This document shows positions 16,190 to 25,559 of a stretch of 34,013 bases of DNA, piece by piece. Numbering within the stretch: the stretch's first letter is position 1; each line of letters begins with the position of its first letter. The position numbers and the translations under genes were made by a program. The notes below the pieces were generated by a model, which saw nothing but the letters and a program-made list of their open reading frames with translations, was not told the origin of the DNA and did no database searches. Origin of the DNA: Deltaproteobacteria bacterium (GTDB taxonomy: Bacteria; Myxococcota; B64-G9); the NCBI GenBank assembly GCA_019314375.1, contig JAFCZJ010000041.1, positions 1-34,013 on the forward strand. The letters run 5' to 3'.

Positions 16190-17161
16190 ATGAACTACCT
16201 GCGCCACTTTCAGTTGAATCAGGAGCCATTTTCCAACGCACCGGTGACGCGTTTCTACTATAACAGTGTTCAGCATTCGCAGGCCATGGTCAGGTTGATG
16301 TTCGCCGTGGACAACATGCGAGGCTTGGCCATTTGTGTGGGCGAGATTGGTCGCGGAAAGACCACGCTGGCTCGGCGGATGCTGGACAACTTGCCCGAGA
16401 GCGAGTACGAGGCAGCCCTGCTGGTGATTATTCATTCCGGCATCACCGCATCGTGGTTACTTCGTCGGATTGCTTTGCAGTTGGGCGTGGAGAGCCCCGC
16501 AGACGACAAACTGGCCCTGCTCAGTCAACTTTACCAGCGCCTGGTGCAGTTGTACGAACAGGGAAAGAAGGCAGTCGTGCTTATCGACGAAGCCCAGATG
16601 TTGCAGACACGGGAGATCATGGAGGAGTTCCGTGGTCTGCTGAATCTTGAGGTGCCACAGCGCAAACTCTTAACCTTCGTTTTTTTTGGCTTGCCCGAGT
16701 TGGAGCAGAACCTGATGCTGGATCCCCCTTTGGCTCAGCGTGTGGCCCTGCGTTACAAATTGGAGCCTTTTAGTTCTGCGTCCACTGAATCCTACATCAA
16801 GCATCGCCTGCGCATGGCCGGGTCCAAAAAGATGCTTTTTTCCAACAAGGCGGTGGAGGCTCTTCACCATTACAGCCGGGGCGTGCCCAGGCTTATCAAT
16901 ACCCTTTGCGATAACTGTCTGTTCGAGGCGGCTTTGGGGAAAAAACCGGTGGTGGATGGGGCCTTGGTGGAGCGCATGGCCAAGAACTTGGGTCTACTCA
17001 TGCAGAATCAAGTACCGGAGGCCATCGCGGCCCGAAGGCAGGCCGGTGTATTGATGCCTGGGGAATCGACAGCGGGCCGCATTGTTGGGCGGCCTGGTGC
17101 TGGCGAGGTCAGCATGGAGGAGATCGATAGGTTCCTTGACAGGCATGGAAAAGTGCAATAA
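16190..17161 (+). CDS. ExeA/GspA-like AAA ATPase
   Basis: A 323-residue member of the ExeA-type AAA family. It opens with the family signature MNYLRHFQLNQEPFSNAPV. Walker A GEIGRGKT lies at residues 51-58 (Lys57) and Walker B VVLIDEAQ at 129-136. The C-terminal winged part contains SRGVPRLINTLCDNCLF near residue 229. In secretion systems, ExeA works with ExeB to place the secretin through peptidoglycan, but this protein has neither a membrane helix nor a peptidoglycan-binding domain, and no ExeB homologue is visible. It is probably cotranscribed with the TPR gene. It may act on pilus or envelope assembly; the specific partner is unknown. Confidence 0.85.
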   Translation: MNYLRHFQLNQEPFSNAPVTRFYYNSVQHSQAMVRLMFAVDNMRGLAICVGEIGRGKTTLARRMLDNLPESEYEAALLVIIHSGITASWLLRRIALQLGVESPADDKLALLSQLYQRLVQLYEQGKKAVVLIDEAQMLQTREIMEEFRGLLNLEVPQRKLLTFVFFGLPELEQNLMLDPPLAQRVALRYKLEPFSSASTESYIKHRLRMAGSKKMLFSNKAVEALHHYSRGVPRLINTLCDNCLFEAALGKKPVVDGALVERMAKNLGLLMQNQVPEAIAARRQAGVLMPGESTAGRIVGRPGAGEVSMEEIDRFLDRHGKVQ

Positions 17162-17218
17162 AAATTTTACTTTGGTCCGATTTCGGCACGTTTCAGGAGT
17201 TGAGCGGAGCGGACAGAC

Positions 17219-17290
17219 GCGGGTGTAATTCAGTGGTAGAATGCAAGCTTCCCAAGCTTGACGTCGTGGGTTCGAGCCCCATCACCCGCT
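17219..17290 (+). tRNA. tRNA-Gly (anticodon CCC)
   Basis: A cloverleaf can be drawn. The 7-bp acceptor stem pairs GCGGGTG (17219-17225) with CACCCGC (17283-17289) and the discriminator is T. The anticodon stem is CAAGC/GCTTG with loop TTCCCAA, placing CCC at 17251-17253. The T arm is GTGGG TTCGAGC CCCAT. CCA is not encoded. A strong terminator follows within about 10 bases. Confidence 0.95.
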
Positions 17291-17300
17291 TGAGCATTTG

Positions 17301-17335
17301 AAAACCTCAATCACATAGGTGGTTGAGGTTTTTTT
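17301..17335 (+). terminator. intrinsic terminator after tRNA-Gly
   Basis: A 14-bp stem (17301-17314 with 17319-17332, one G-T wobble) around the tetraloop ATAG, running into a T7 tract ending at 17335. It ends the tRNA transcript and separates it from tamB. Confidence 0.92.
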
Positions 17336-17352
17336 GTCGGGAGTCCTCAGGC

Positions 17353-20300
17353 GTGCGTTCCAAGGCCCGCATCGTCTTATCGGTTCCGTTCTTGATCATC
17401 GTGGCTGTCTTGACGGGCGCCTTGTTGTTCATCAAGAGCGATTTTGCTGCAGAGCAACTCTGTGGTGTGCTGGAATCTAGCGCCAGAGAGAGACTGGGCC
17501 TGAACGCCAGTTTGGGCACATGCCAAATCGATCTTTTGCCACCCAGCGTGGCCGCCGGTCCATTGAAGCTTGCGGGCAAATCGGGAAGCCGACTTCTTGT
17601 GGTCGAGCAAATCCGTGTGGATTTGGATTTTTTAGACCTTTTGTCTGGCCACTTGCGCATCGAGCAGGTGGATTTGAAAGCACCCCATCTGACCCTGGCC
17701 TTGAGGGATGGAAAGGTCGTTAATTTGCCCGATCTGTCCAAGGGCCGGATGACAACAGAGAAGGAATCCGAAGGGGGTGTCGCGAAATTTTTGAGGAATT
17801 CGTCAATCCTGCCTGAGACCATCACGATTCAGGGGGCTCGGATCGATTTGGCTCTGGACAAACAGGGCTTGATCCAGCTTAGAGACGGTCAGTTTAATCT
17901 CATACGGGATGATGACGGCAGGCTGGCTCTCACCTTGAGCTTGGGGGGGGGGACTTTGGATTTGGCCGGTGCTGAGCGGAGCAGCATCCAACTGGGGGCC
18001 ATCAAAGCCCAGATTCAAGGAAACGAACAACGTCTCGAGTTGGTCCGGTTTGCGGCGGAGGTAGAGGGCGTGAGCTTGGATTTGGGAGGGGAACTTTCGC
18101 TTTCGGATAAGACATTCGAGCCCAAGTTTCGGGTGAGCGCCAGCGGGCCCCTGTCCATCATCAATCGATTTGTGCCGGGGCCGCCGGACATGCGAGGTCA
18201 GGTGGTGCTGCGGGCCGATGGGCAGTGGCTCAAATCAGGTCCGAGTGCCAAGGGTGCTGTGGAGGTGAAGGGATTCGGTATCGTCTCCGTTCATGACGTG
18301 GATTTAACCGCGGGTCTACGGGTCGAGGGCAAGCGGATAAACTTGGAGGATATGGCCATTTTCAGTCCGGCCGGAAGGATTGCTGGTTCTTTGCATTTGG
18401 ATTGGCACTCACCCTACGATTTCGCAGGCGAGCTCGAGATCACGGAGGCCGATTTGCGAGAGGCCCTGCTTTTGGCGGGCCAGGATTTTCATCCCATCAG
18501 CTTGCACGGATCGGGCAAGACTCGTTTTCGCGGTCGCTTCGTCGGCAAGTATGGTCCTTACGTCATCTTGGACCACCGCATGAATTTGGACAAGTTGACT
18601 GTGCAGGTTTCTCGTCAGGTACTGGACTGGAGTGGGGCCACGCTTCGGGCCGAAGCTGCTTTCACCGGCAACCGCGTGCGTTTTCCCAGTTTTCTTATCG
18701 AACGAGGTGCCTCGAAGATCAGCGGCACGGGCAAGATTCGATTCCGCGATGGGCATGCTTGGGCTCAGATACAGGTTGATCCCTTGGACCTGGCGGATTT
18801 TACCCCCGTGGTGGGCTTGGCCGTTTCCGGCCGGGGTCGTATGGATTTGGACGTGGATGGCCTGCTTCCCCTGGCCACCATTGAGGCCAGACCTCAGATA
18901 GCGCAGGTTTTCATCGAAAACAGATCCTTGGGCGATCTGAATGGTTTGGTGCGGGTTTCCACCGCTGGCCTGGTTTTTGAATCCATGCGATTGGCTCGCG
19001 CTGGTGGTGTCATCCACTGCGATGGCTACCTCGGGTTGGATAGCCCTCACAGGCTGGATGCCTCTCTGAAACTGGAACGATTGCCCGCCCCGGCCCTGGT
19101 GAGCTTGGTCCGGCCAGGTCCGCCTCCTTCTTTTCTTGGGGGCTTGTTGGGTGGACAGGTTCAGGCTGGGGGCTCGTTGGAAAATCCCGATTTGGAGTTT
19201 CGGGTGGGATTTGCCGATTTGCGACTGGGCGACCAGGCTTTTGAGGAGGGTGGTGCCTTGGGCCGCTATCGCGACGGGGCCTGGGAGCTGGATCTTTTCG
19301 AAGCGCGAATGGGGCCTGGTTGGGTTTTCGCTCGCGGATCCATTTCGTCTTCTCTGGAGTTGGATTTGTTGGCTTATTCCACGGGGCTTCGCCACAGCTC
19401 CTTTCATGCCCTGCGAGGCCTGAAGGACATATTGGACTTCCGCATCGATCTGCACACGACCGTCAAGGGGCCTCTGCTGTCGCCTGCTTTGGAGGGCTGG
19501 GCCAAGGTTTACGACACCCATCTGGCGGGTCGCCGGGTGGCCGGTTCCTTTGTATCGACTCGGGCGACCACTGAATCGGTGCAGGTGCAGGGTCGATTCA
19601 TGGGCAAGACCGCAACACTGGATGGACGCATGGAGTTGACCGAGCGTCTTCCCTTTAGCGCGTCCTTGCATTTCGATGCCCAGGATTTAGGTCGCTTCAT
19701 TCCGCAATTGTCCGAGGACGAAGCAAATCAGGCGGCTTTAAAAGGTTCGATTCAGGCCAGTGGACGTCTTTTGGCGCCGGAGAGCATTGAGGCGAGCATC
19801 GGGGTGGAGCAGGCCCGCATGCGCCTGGCGGGTTTGGAGTTTGTCAACCGAGGTCCCTGGGAAATCAGCATGGCCGGCGGGCGTTTGGATGTGGGTCGCT
19901 TCGAGTTGACAGGTCCAAAGACTGAACTCCATATAGGCGGTTTTGCCGACCAGCAGCGACTTCGATTTGATGCGACAGGTCGTGTGGACTTCAGCTTGTT
20001 CCCCTTGTTGCTAAGCTGGATGCCTCGAGCAAGCGGACAGGTTAACTTGTGGTTGGGCTTGGGCGGTTCCTGGTCCTCGCCCCGGATAGATGGGCGGGCT
20101 GAAATTTTAGCAGATCAGGTGCGCATCCGGGGGTTTGGGCTCGATCTCGAAGCGGTGCAGGGTGAGTTGCGTTTTACGCCCGAACGACTTGACATCGTCC
20201 GCCTGATAGCACGACTTGGTGGGGGGCAGGTTGCCGTGCGAGGTGGGCTGGATTTGGAACGACTCATTCCAGGGAAGCTGGCTTTGACCTTGGAATTGGA

Positions 20301-21312
20301 TCGGGTGCGCTACGAAGTGAATCGCCAGATGTGGGCTCTGGGGTCGGGCACCCTTGGGTTGCTGCGTGAGCCTGGAAAGCGGATCAAGCTAAGCGGAGAG
20401 CTGGAAATTTTCGAGGGGGCATTCAAAGAGAGTATTTCGCTGGTGTCTCTGTCCAACGGCTTGTTCCGTCGCCGGCGAGCCTATGTCCAGAGCTATGACC
20501 GGGAGTTGGAATTGATGGACTTGGATGTGCGCCTTCGGGCTTCGGATAAGTTCATGGTTCTCTATGACCTGGAATTGGTGAAGTTCGAATCGGAAATGAG
20601 GGGGGCACTCCGGCTGACCGGTACCAACCAACGATTGGGTCTGCTGGGCGAGGTGGAATCTTTGGTGGGCCATGTGTCGTATTTGAGCAAGCGCTTTGAT
20701 GTGCAATCCGCACGGGTGTATTTTGAGGAGCGTTACGAAATTCAACCCAAGTTCGAGGTGATTGCTTCCAGGGTAGAGGCCGTGGACCGGGGCGAAGAGG
20801 GGGAGACCACCTATGACGTGAACCTGCAGCTGGTGAGCGATGGCAGCGACCTCAGGGTGGGCCTGCGCTCCACTCCGTCGTTGGATGAACGGGACATCAT
20901 CACCCTGTTGAGTCTTGGCGTCACCAGCCGAGATGTGGATTCACTAAAAAGTGAGGACTTGTTTGGTTTGGGTGGGGAGATTTTCGTCCGATCGTTCAAG
21001 TTGGATGAACGCCTGAGTCAGATTTTTCCTTTCCCCGCCGATGTCATTAAGCCCAAGTATTTTCGTTTACGCAGCCGTTTTTCGACGAAGACCGGCACGG
21101 CACCTCGCTTGGAGACCGGTGTGAAGCTGCGTGTCATCAGCGAGAACCTGGACTTGGATTACAGCCGTTCTCTCTTTGATGATACGGATCAGAGCTTGGA
21201 TTTGTCTTATCGCCTGACGCGGGGCGTGTCGGCCCGGATGCATTGGGAAAATTCAGAAGAAACGGACCTGGGCGACTTGGGGCTGGACTTGAAATTCAAT
21301 TGGGAATGGTGA
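17353..21312 (+). CDS. tamB: TamB-family envelope protein (AsmA-like)
   Basis: TamB-like proteins are anchored in the inner membrane and form a long beta-groove across the periplasm, moving phospholipids or helping outer-membrane protein assembly. The 1319-residue product has a signal-anchor helix at about residues 7-25 and then repeated beta-strand segments. The C-terminal DUF490/TamB domain covers roughly 960-1319, with motifs such as GEVESLVGHVSYLSKRFDV near 1099 and SLDERDIITLLSLG near 1176. The start is GTG 17353 with GGGAG at 17339-17343; an earlier in-frame TTG at 17323 lies inside the tRNA terminator and is not used. An Omp85 gene follows 13 bases later, the usual TamB-TamA type pairing. 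Confidence 0.92.
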   Translation: MRSKARIVLSVPFLIIVAVLTGALLFIKSDFAAEQLCGVLESSARERLGLNASLGTCQIDLLPPSVAAGPLKLAGKSGSRLLVVEQIRVDLDFLDLLSGHLRIEQVDLKAPHLTLALRDGKVVNLPDLSKGRMTTEKESEGGVAKFLRNSSILPETITIQGARIDLALDKQGLIQLRDGQFNLIRDDDGRLALTLSLGGGTLDLAGAERSSIQLGAIKAQIQGNEQRLELVRFAAEVEGVSLDLGGELSLSDKTFEPKFRVSASGPLSIINRFVPGPPDMRGQVVLRADGQWLKSGPSAKGAVEVKGFGIVSVHDVDLTAGLRVEGKRINLEDMAIFSPAGRIAGSLHLDWHSPYDFAGELEITEADLREALLLAGQDFHPISLHGSGKTRFRGRFVGKYGPYVILDHRMNLDKLTVQVSRQVLDWSGATLRAEAAFTGNRVRFPSFLIERGASKISGTGKIRFRDGHAWAQIQVDPLDLADFTPVVGLAVSGRGRMDLDVDGLLPLATIEARPQIAQVFIENRSLGDLNGLVRVSTAGLVFESMRLARAGGVIHCDGYLGLDSPHRLDASLKLERLPAPALVSLVRPGPPPSFLGGLLGGQVQAGGSLENPDLEFRVGFADLRLGDQAFEEGGALGRYRDGAWELDLFEARMGPGWVFARGSISSSLELDLLAYSTGLRHSSFHALRGLKDILDFRIDLHTTVKGPLLSPALEGWAKVYDTHLAGRRVAGSFVSTRATTESVQVQGRFMGKTATLDGRMELTERLPFSASLHFDAQDLGRFIPQLSEDEANQAALKGSIQASGRLLAPESIEASIGVEQARMRLAGLEFVNRGPWEISMAGGRLDVGRFELTGPKTELHIGGFADQQRLRFDATGRVDFSLFPLLLSWMPRASGQVNLWLGLGGSWSSPRIDGRAEILADQVRIRGFGLDLEAVQGELRFTPERLDIVRLIARLGGGQVAVRGGLDLERLIPGKLALTLELDRVRYEVNRQMWALGSGTLGLLREPGKRIKLSGELEIFEGAFKESISLVSLSNGLFRRRRAYVQSYDRELELMDLDVRLRASDKFMVLYDLELVKFESEMRGALRLTGTNQRLGLLGEVESLVGHVSYLSKRFDVQSARVYFEERYEIQPKFEVIASRVEAVDRGEEGETTYDVNLQLVSDGSDLRVGLRSTPSLDERDIITLLSLGVTSRDVDSLKSEDLFGLGGEIFVRSFKLDERLSQIFPFPADVIKPKYFRLRSRFSTKTGTAPRLETGVKLRVISENLDLDYSRSLFDDTDQSLDLSYRLTRGVSARMHWENSEETDLGDLGLDLKFNWEW

Positions 21313-21325
21313 GGAGGGCTGCGGC

Positions 21326-24300
21326 GTGCGTCTCGGTGGGCTTTTGTTGGCGATTATCTTGACGGTCATGGGCTTCGTCCCGGGACCTGTTCGGGCCGAG
21401 TTGCCACTCAGGGGTCAAGCGGTCAACCGGGTGGTGCTGGATGCACCAGGACTCGATCCGATAGAGGGCTTGAGCTACGTTGAGATTCGAGCGGGAGATC
21501 GCTTCAGCGTGGAGGCGGTTCGGCGCTCAATCAAGCTCTTGTACCTGCTGGGCCTCTATGGCCAGGTTCGCGTGACCGCAACACAAGAGGCGGATGGTCT
21601 GGCCTTGCGCTTTGCCTGCACGCCGAAGACCTCGGTGGTCGCCGTGGACATTCTCGGGGCTGAGGCGGTGGGTTTGGAAACCCTCAAACGCATGTGTCGG
21701 CTTAGGCGTGGCGAGGAGTATGACCATTGGAAAATGGAAGCCAGCGCGGCGGACATGCAGGCCTTATACCGCAAGCGTGGGTACCGAAAGACGCGGGTGG
21801 TGCCGGAAACATCGCCGGCGGGCGATCACGCCTTGCGTGTTCGTTACTATATCCAGGAAGGCTCGCCCACTCGGGTGGGGCGGGTTGATTTTCAGGGGGC
21901 CGGCGACTTGCCCCTTCGGCAGTTGGAGCGGGTCTTGGGGCTGGCCCCCGGGGACGTGTTTGATGTGGAGATCCTGGATTCAGGGGGCAAGCGATTGCTC
22001 GCCTACCTTCGGGCTGAAGGCTATCTGGAGGCCAAGGTGGAGGTCCCGAAACTGGATCTTGAGTCGGATGCAGCGGTTGTGCGTTTGTCGATCAAGCTCG
22101 ACACGGGACGCCAGGTGTTTGTTGAATTTGAGGGCAACCAGGTGCTCAAGAGCCTTGAGCTGCGCAAGGTTCTCAAGTTGAAGAATGGGGTGCGGCTGAG
22201 CCAATTTGGTATGCAGGATTTAGCCGAGCGCATCGAATCGCGTTATCGCAAATCGGGCTTTGCCAGGGTTTTGGTCGAAGGCAGTTTGTCGCATATGCGG
22301 CAGCCGGGTGCCCGATGGGTGACCTTTTCGATCCAGGAGGGCCCCCGTGTGACGGTACGGAGTGTGCGCTTCGAGGGCAATCGGGAGTTCGACAACGCAA
22401 CACTTCGGGATTACTTGGACAACGCCATGTTGGACGCCGTGCCGCTGTCTTTGTTGGGCCAGCCCATCGATCGAGGGGATGTGGACGTGTTTTCCGGAGG
22501 GCATCCCCTGCGAGGCAAGGTTCGACGGGTTAATCGCCCCCAGGGGTTTCTCTTCGACCTTGTACCAGAGACCATGTATCTTCCCGGTCCCTACCAGAAG
22601 GCTCTGGATGACATCTCTGACCTTTATCGAAGTCGGGGCTATTTGGATGTGCATATCGAGTCCCCTCTGTTGAGCTATGGCGCCAGCGGTGCCAACCTCT
22701 ACATCACCATTCCCGTCGAAGAAGGGGTGCAGACGCGGGTGGAGTCCATCTCTTTCGGTGGAAACCAGGCCGTTTCAGCTGGGGAGCTTTTGGCCGTGGC
22801 CGAGGGTGCCGGACGCTATGTTAAGCCTGGCGAGGCCTTGGATCAGTTCGGCGTGGAGATGTTGCGTAAAGAGCTCACGCGATTCTATTCCTCCAAGGGC
22901 TATGTGTATTGCCGGGTGGAGCTGGATCTCATCTTTTCCGAGGATCGCAGCCTGGCTGGCGTGGTGTTCAATTTGTCCGAGGGACCCCAAGTGCGAGTGC
23001 GTCGCGTCCTGGTGCGAGGCAACCTGCTCACCTCCAATCGTATTTTTGATAGTTTGGTTTCCCTCCGGCCCAAGGCCATGTTTTCGCCCCAGAAAGCCTC
23101 CGAAAGTCAGCAGGCCTTGCTTGATCTGGGCATCTTTGCCGGCGTGGACATCAAGCTGGTGGATTCGGACTTGGCCGAGGCGGAGAAGAATGTGGTGGTG
23201 ACGGTGCGAGAGCGGCTGCCCCACGTCTTGGGTTTTGGACCCGGCCTTTCCTCTGGCGAGGGCCTGCGGGTGGCTTTGGAGTACACGCGTCGCAATCTTT
23301 TTGGTTACGGTTTGGAGTTCGTCTCCAAGGCCAAGGTCAACTACCAGGTTTTCTACCCCCTTTTGCAGTCTTCTCTTCGGGACCGATATGAGCACATGGG
23401 CTTCCTGGAGGGCTTGGAGGGTTGGTTGGTGGCCGGTGTGCATTGGCCGAGGCTGTGGTGGTTGGAGCGCAAGATGGCCGGGCGCATCGATATTTGGGCG
23501 ATGCAGGATCACGCCATCTCGTACGATTTGACCAAGGTATCTTTGGTGCCCGGCTTCGATATGAAGTTGACCGATGAGCTGGCCTTGGACGTGGAAGCCG
23601 AGGTGGAGTTCAACAGTCTGACCTGTCCATTTGCGGAAGAAGAGATGCTTTGTGAAGAGGGCTCGGGTATGCAGTGTGGTGTGGCGCGTCGGCAACAGGC
23701 ATCCCCCTGCGGTGGGGCGATCACCGAGCAGCGCTGGCTGCGCTACGACGAGGGGGCTTTGTGGTTGGGCTCTCTGAGGCCTGAGCTGTCCTGGGATCGG
23801 CGTGATAACCCCTTCAATCCTCATCGTGGGACCCTGGTTTTTCTGCGTAGCGAGTTGACCACCAATTTGGCAGGAGACCGAGAGGTGCTGTTTTCCAAGT
23901 TCGACGTCTTGATTTCGGGCTACATCCCCCTGGGTCGCACCACGACTTTGGCCCTGTCCCTGCGCTCGGGCTTCATTTTTCATCTGACCGACGATTCCCG
24001 TACGCCTTCACATAAGTTGTTTTTCTTGGGCGGTCGCAACTCGGTTCGCTCATACAATGAAGAGGCGCTTATCCCCTCGGATTTGGATCCGCCTTGTATT
24101 TTGCGTACCGGGACTTCAGGAGAGCGTTACTGTGTCTCCCCCGGAGGCAACGCCTATTTTACGATTAAGGTCGAGTTGCGCTTCCCGATGATCCCGGGTG
24201 TGCTCGATGGTGCCGTGTTCTCCGACTTGGGCAATTTATGGATGGAGCCCAACAACTTCAATCCCATCGATCTCCGCCCCGCGGCTGGTTTGGGCCTGCG

Positions 24301-24412
24301 ACTGGTAACCCCCATCGGCCCCATGGCCTTCGATTTGGGCATCAACCTCGATCCGGATGAACGAAGAGCCGAGGACCGTTGGAACTTACATTTTAATATT
24401 GGGGTATTTTAG
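21326..24412 (+). CDS. Omp85-family outer-membrane protein (TamA/BamA-like) with about seven POTRA domains
   Basis: Omp85 proteins insert beta-barrels in the outer membrane; next to tamB this is probably the TamA-type partner. The 1028 residues comprise a signal peptide (1-24, cut after VRA), then about seven POTRA-like units (approximate starts 27, 97, 178, 255, 337, 470 and 552; the fifth contains an insert), then a 16-strand-type barrel from about 640 to the C-terminus, which ends in Phe. The conserved loop-6 motif usually VRGY/VRGF reads VRSY at 907-910. A cysteine-rich loop (5 Cys) lies near 766-790. GAGGAGG at 21311-21317 supports the GTG 21326 start. TamA normally has three POTRA domains and BamA five, so the domain count is unusual. 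Confidence 0.9.
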   Translation: MRLGGLLLAIILTVMGFVPGPVRAELPLRGQAVNRVVLDAPGLDPIEGLSYVEIRAGDRFSVEAVRRSIKLLYLLGLYGQVRVTATQEADGLALRFACTPKTSVVAVDILGAEAVGLETLKRMCRLRRGEEYDHWKMEASAADMQALYRKRGYRKTRVVPETSPAGDHALRVRYYIQEGSPTRVGRVDFQGAGDLPLRQLERVLGLAPGDVFDVEILDSGGKRLLAYLRAEGYLEAKVEVPKLDLESDAAVVRLSIKLDTGRQVFVEFEGNQVLKSLELRKVLKLKNGVRLSQFGMQDLAERIESRYRKSGFARVLVEGSLSHMRQPGARWVTFSIQEGPRVTVRSVRFEGNREFDNATLRDYLDNAMLDAVPLSLLGQPIDRGDVDVFSGGHPLRGKVRRVNRPQGFLFDLVPETMYLPGPYQKALDDISDLYRSRGYLDVHIESPLLSYGASGANLYITIPVEEGVQTRVESISFGGNQAVSAGELLAVAEGAGRYVKPGEALDQFGVEMLRKELTRFYSSKGYVYCRVELDLIFSEDRSLAGVVFNLSEGPQVRVRRVLVRGNLLTSNRIFDSLVSLRPKAMFSPQKASESQQALLDLGIFAGVDIKLVDSDLAEAEKNVVVTVRERLPHVLGFGPGLSSGEGLRVALEYTRRNLFGYGLEFVSKAKVNYQVFYPLLQSSLRDRYEHMGFLEGLEGWLVAGVHWPRLWWLERKMAGRIDIWAMQDHAISYDLTKVSLVPGFDMKLTDELALDVEAEVEFNSLTCPFAEEEMLCEEGSGMQCGVARRQQASPCGGAITEQRWLRYDEGALWLGSLRPELSWDRRDNPFNPHRGTLVFLRSELTTNLAGDREVLFSKFDVLISGYIPLGRTTTLALSLRSGFIFHLTDDSRTPSHKLFFLGGRNSVRSYNEEALIPSDLDPPCILRTGTSGERYCVSPGGNAYFTIKVELRFPMIPGVLDGAVFSDLGNLWMEPNNFNPIDLRPAAGLGLRLVTPIGPMAFDLGINLDPDERRAEDRWNLHFNIGVF

Positions 24413-24458
24413 ACATTCTAATTCATAAATATTTTACCAAATCAGCAGAATGTCTTAT

Positions 24459-24481
24459 CCCGCATCGCCAAGCGATGCGGG
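24459..24481. terminator. hairpin between convergent genes
   Basis: A perfect 10-bp stem, CCCGCATCGC (24459-24468) with GCGATGCGGG (24472-24481), closed by a CAA loop. It lies between the stop codons of the Omp85 gene and the convergent acetyltransferase gene. Neither side has a long T run, so it may be a bidirectional or factor-assisted terminator. Confidence 0.55.
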
Positions 24482-24495
24482 GTTAGTGAGGGCTT

Positions 24496-25128
24496 CTATG
24501 GAACCATAAAAAAGTCAGAGTCGATGTTCAGATCATCCATTCTGTTCCACAGCTCACCCAGATCGCTGTAGTAGATGTTCACATCGTGCTTGCGCCCACT
24601 GACATCCAAAGCATGCTCACGGAATGTCGCTTCTTTTTTGTAGCCCATTTTTCTCAAGAGAGCGGCGGCGTTGGTGTCGTCGTGGCGCAGGTAGGCTTGC
24701 ACTTTTTCTATGCCGCGATCGATGGCTCGATCGTAGAGTTCACGCAGCATGATTTGGCCAAGGCCCCGCTTGCGGTGCTTCTGGACGATGACCACCCGGA
24801 TTTGGGCTACGTGGGTGGACCAACCGTGGCGCTCGGTGTGAAGGGTTCCGTCGGCCACCACGCGCTCTTTGTCGTTCTCTTTTACGATGGCCAGGATGGG
24901 CAGCACACGATCGTAGTCTAAGTGTCGGCACCAGTTGGTGATGACCTCACGCTGGCTCACGTCGTGTTTGAAGTAGCGTCGGTCTCGTTTGCTCAAGGAC
25001 TTAAAAAAGGAAAAGAGGCGATCCCGATCATCCGGCCGCATGGGGCGCAAGAAAATTTCGGAACCGTCGTTGAGTTCAAAACGTTTGGGGTAATCGGAGA
25101 AATCCACCAGGGTGTTGGGATCGTTCAT
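24496..25128 (-). CDS. GNAT-family N-acetyltransferase
   Basis: A 210-residue acetyl-CoA-dependent acetyltransferase. The fold order is clear: an N-terminal strand IFLRPMRPDD, core strands around residues 75-115, and motif A VQKHRKRGLGQIML at about 115-128, with RKRGLG (119-124) forming the pyrophosphate-binding loop. Motif B with DDTNAAALLRKMGY follows. It resembles the GNAT domain at the end of the Pat protein-lysine acetyltransferases, but here stands alone; the substrate is unknown. Its ATG overlaps the stop of the PilZ gene by four bases (ATGA), so it is translationally coupled and probably part of that operon. Confidence 0.88.
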   Translation of the reverse strand: MNDPNTLVDFSDYPKRFELNDGSEIFLRPMRPDDRDRLFSFFKSLSKRDRRYFKHDVSQREVITNWCRHLDYDRVLPILAIVKENDKERVVADGTLHTERHGWSTHVAQIRVVIVQKHRKRGLGQIMLRELYDRAIDRGIEKVQAYLRHDDTNAAALLRKMGYKKEATFREHALDVSGRKHDVNIYYSDLGELWNRMDDLNIDSDFFMVP

Positions 25129-25493
25129 GAAGACCCCTCGGCGACACGATTGCCCTTGACGATTTGCGCGATGAGCTTCATGGACTCATCGTCAAAGTTG
25201 ACGAACTCCACACCCATGCCCCCTGGTTCATCGTCGGTGGCGGGGTTGATTCGGACGACGCGACCCAGGCCCTCGATGAGCTTGGCACCGTCTCGCAGGC
25301 AAAATTGGAGGTAGATCAGGCTGCCCTCTTCTCGCACGTCCTGGGTTCGAATGAACATGCCGCCGATGGAGACGTCGGTGGAATACTCGGCGAGGAAGTC
25401 TTCCAGGGTGTCAAAGCGGTATTGGATCAACAACGAGACGGGGGCGCGAGGATATCGTCTGCGGTCCTCTCCGCTTTCCTTGGCTTTGGTCAT
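25125..25493 (-). CDS. single-domain PilZ protein
   Basis: A 122-residue protein that is essentially one PilZ domain, of the kind abundant in Myxococcus (TIGR02266-like, as I recall). The two c-di-GMP-binding motifs are intact: RxxxR at residues 12-16 (RRYPR) and DxSxxG at 40-45 (DVSIGG). It can therefore be expected to bind c-di-GMP and may link second-messenger level to motility or surface behaviour. It overlaps the GNAT gene by four bases. A promoter is visible upstream at 25526-25555. Family call is confident; the target is unknown. Confidence 0.92.
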   Translation of the reverse strand: MTKAKESGEDRRRYPRAPVSLLIQYRFDTLEDFLAEYSTDVSIGGMFIRTQDVREEGSLIYLQFCLRDGAKLIEGLGRVVRINPATDDEPGGMGVEFVNFDDESMKLIAQIVKGNRVAEGSS

Positions 25494-25525
25494 ATGGTCT
25501 CCGTTTCATGGTGCAGCAATTCCCG

Positions 25526-25555
25526 AGAATACCCAAGGCGGGGATGGAGCGTCAA
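25526..25555 (-). promoter_or_regulatory. putative promoter of the PilZ-GNAT pair
   Basis: Reading the minus strand, TTGACG (25555-25550) and TATTCT (25531-25526) are 18 bases apart, just after the stop of the upstream lipoprotein gene and 33 bases before the PilZ start. It would allow PilZ-GNAT expression independent of radA. Confidence 0.45.
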
Positions 25556-25559
25556 GCGT

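Noticed and set aside
17323..17352. TTG start of tamB inside the tRNA terminator
   Set aside because: It overlaps the terminator stem and T run; GTG 17353 has a proper ribosome site and a cleaner signal anchor.
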